Of a DNA stretch of 5,768 nt, positions 5,534-5,768 are shown in pieces; position 1 is the first letter of the stretch; each line of letters begins with the position of its first letter. The position numbers and the translations under genes were made by a program. This stretch comes from Thermoplasmata archaeon (GTDB lineage: Archaea > Thermoplasmatota > Thermoplasmata > GCA-020350865), in NCBI GenBank assembly GCA_020351895.1, contig CP070672.1, positions 1,595,589 through 1,601,356 on the forward strand, given 5' to 3'. The notes below the pieces were generated by a model. That model did no database searches. It was given only the letters and a program-made list of their open reading frames with translations, and was not told the DNA's origin.

Positions 5534-5768
5534 AATTCAATTTTGAATCTTTGTTCTTTCCTTCCTCTTTTTTTCACTCTCCCTTCCTCTTTCTCCACCC
5601 AGTATCCCCCCATGATAATTTTCCTGAAAAAAGTAATGTTTTAATAGACAATAAAGTTTTCGCTAGGTGATATTATGTGTATAATCCTGAATTAAGTTCC
5701 TCTCGGTGATTTGATTTCATAATCTCATCTTCCTATTTATTGTTTCCCTCAAGTAGTTTGAGGTAATC

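Larger units (their letters stand above)
5428..5768. other. Upstream intergenic region with control-type structure and no gene
   Basis: No frame above about 20 codons looks real on either strand. The stretch holds a palindrome (5496-5512), a TATA-like element (5522-5533), a short inverted repeat ATTCAA-TT-TTGAAT (5535-5548), a pyrimidine tract (5548-5611) and, at the edge, a possible ribosome binding site inside a small hairpin (5747-5763). The region could be shared between the leftward tail-collar gene and a rightward gene beyond the edge. Confidence 0.55.

Overview
The window looks archaeal, most likely from an uncultured Thermoplasmata-type euryarchaeon, although that placement is inferred from style and not from a marker gene. 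The supporting signs are TTTATAAA-type TATA elements, GAGGT(G)-type ribosome binding sites 5-7 nt before each start, and secreted proteins built from beta-propeller, fibronectin-III/cadherin-like and beta-helix-like modules. One of these ends in an acidic linker, a very Val/Ile-rich membrane helix and two arginines. There are no RNA genes, CRISPR arrays, insertion sequences or recognisable metabolic genes.

Layout: three large genes all read on the minus strand, so transcription runs from high to low coordinates. At the right, 3895-5415 encodes a secreted 506-residue protein with viral tail-fibre architecture: five G-x-G-x-x-P-x-x-K-L-x-V repeats followed by a C-terminal phage tail-collar domain with two HxH motifs. 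In the middle, 1070-3424 encodes a 784-residue surface protein with a seven-repeat Asp-box (BNR/sialidase-like) beta-propeller, two FN3-like domains, a cadherin-like domain and a C-terminal membrane anchor. At the left, 1-867 is the N-terminal 289 residues of a secreted, Gly-rich, probably right-handed beta-helix protein that runs off the edge.

Each gene has its own ribosome binding site, and the intergenic gaps (202, 470 and 353 bp) are long enough for separate promoters; plausible TATA elements are visible for each. Two starts should move downstream of the longest reading frame, to 3424 and 5415. All three products carry export signals and none has a visible catalytic motif, so the region reads as a cell-surface or extracellular adhesion/recognition locus. 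How the proteins might work together is inference.

The gaps hold other structure: a self-complementary TATA element with a leaderless-spaced 43-codon ORF on the plus strand (985-1116); a 16-bp-arm inverted repeat that includes the stop codon of the tail-collar gene; a palindrome at the predicted start of that gene's transcript; a pyrimidine tract of about 55-60 nt; and a possible ribosome binding site at the right edge that may belong to a plus-strand gene just outside the window.
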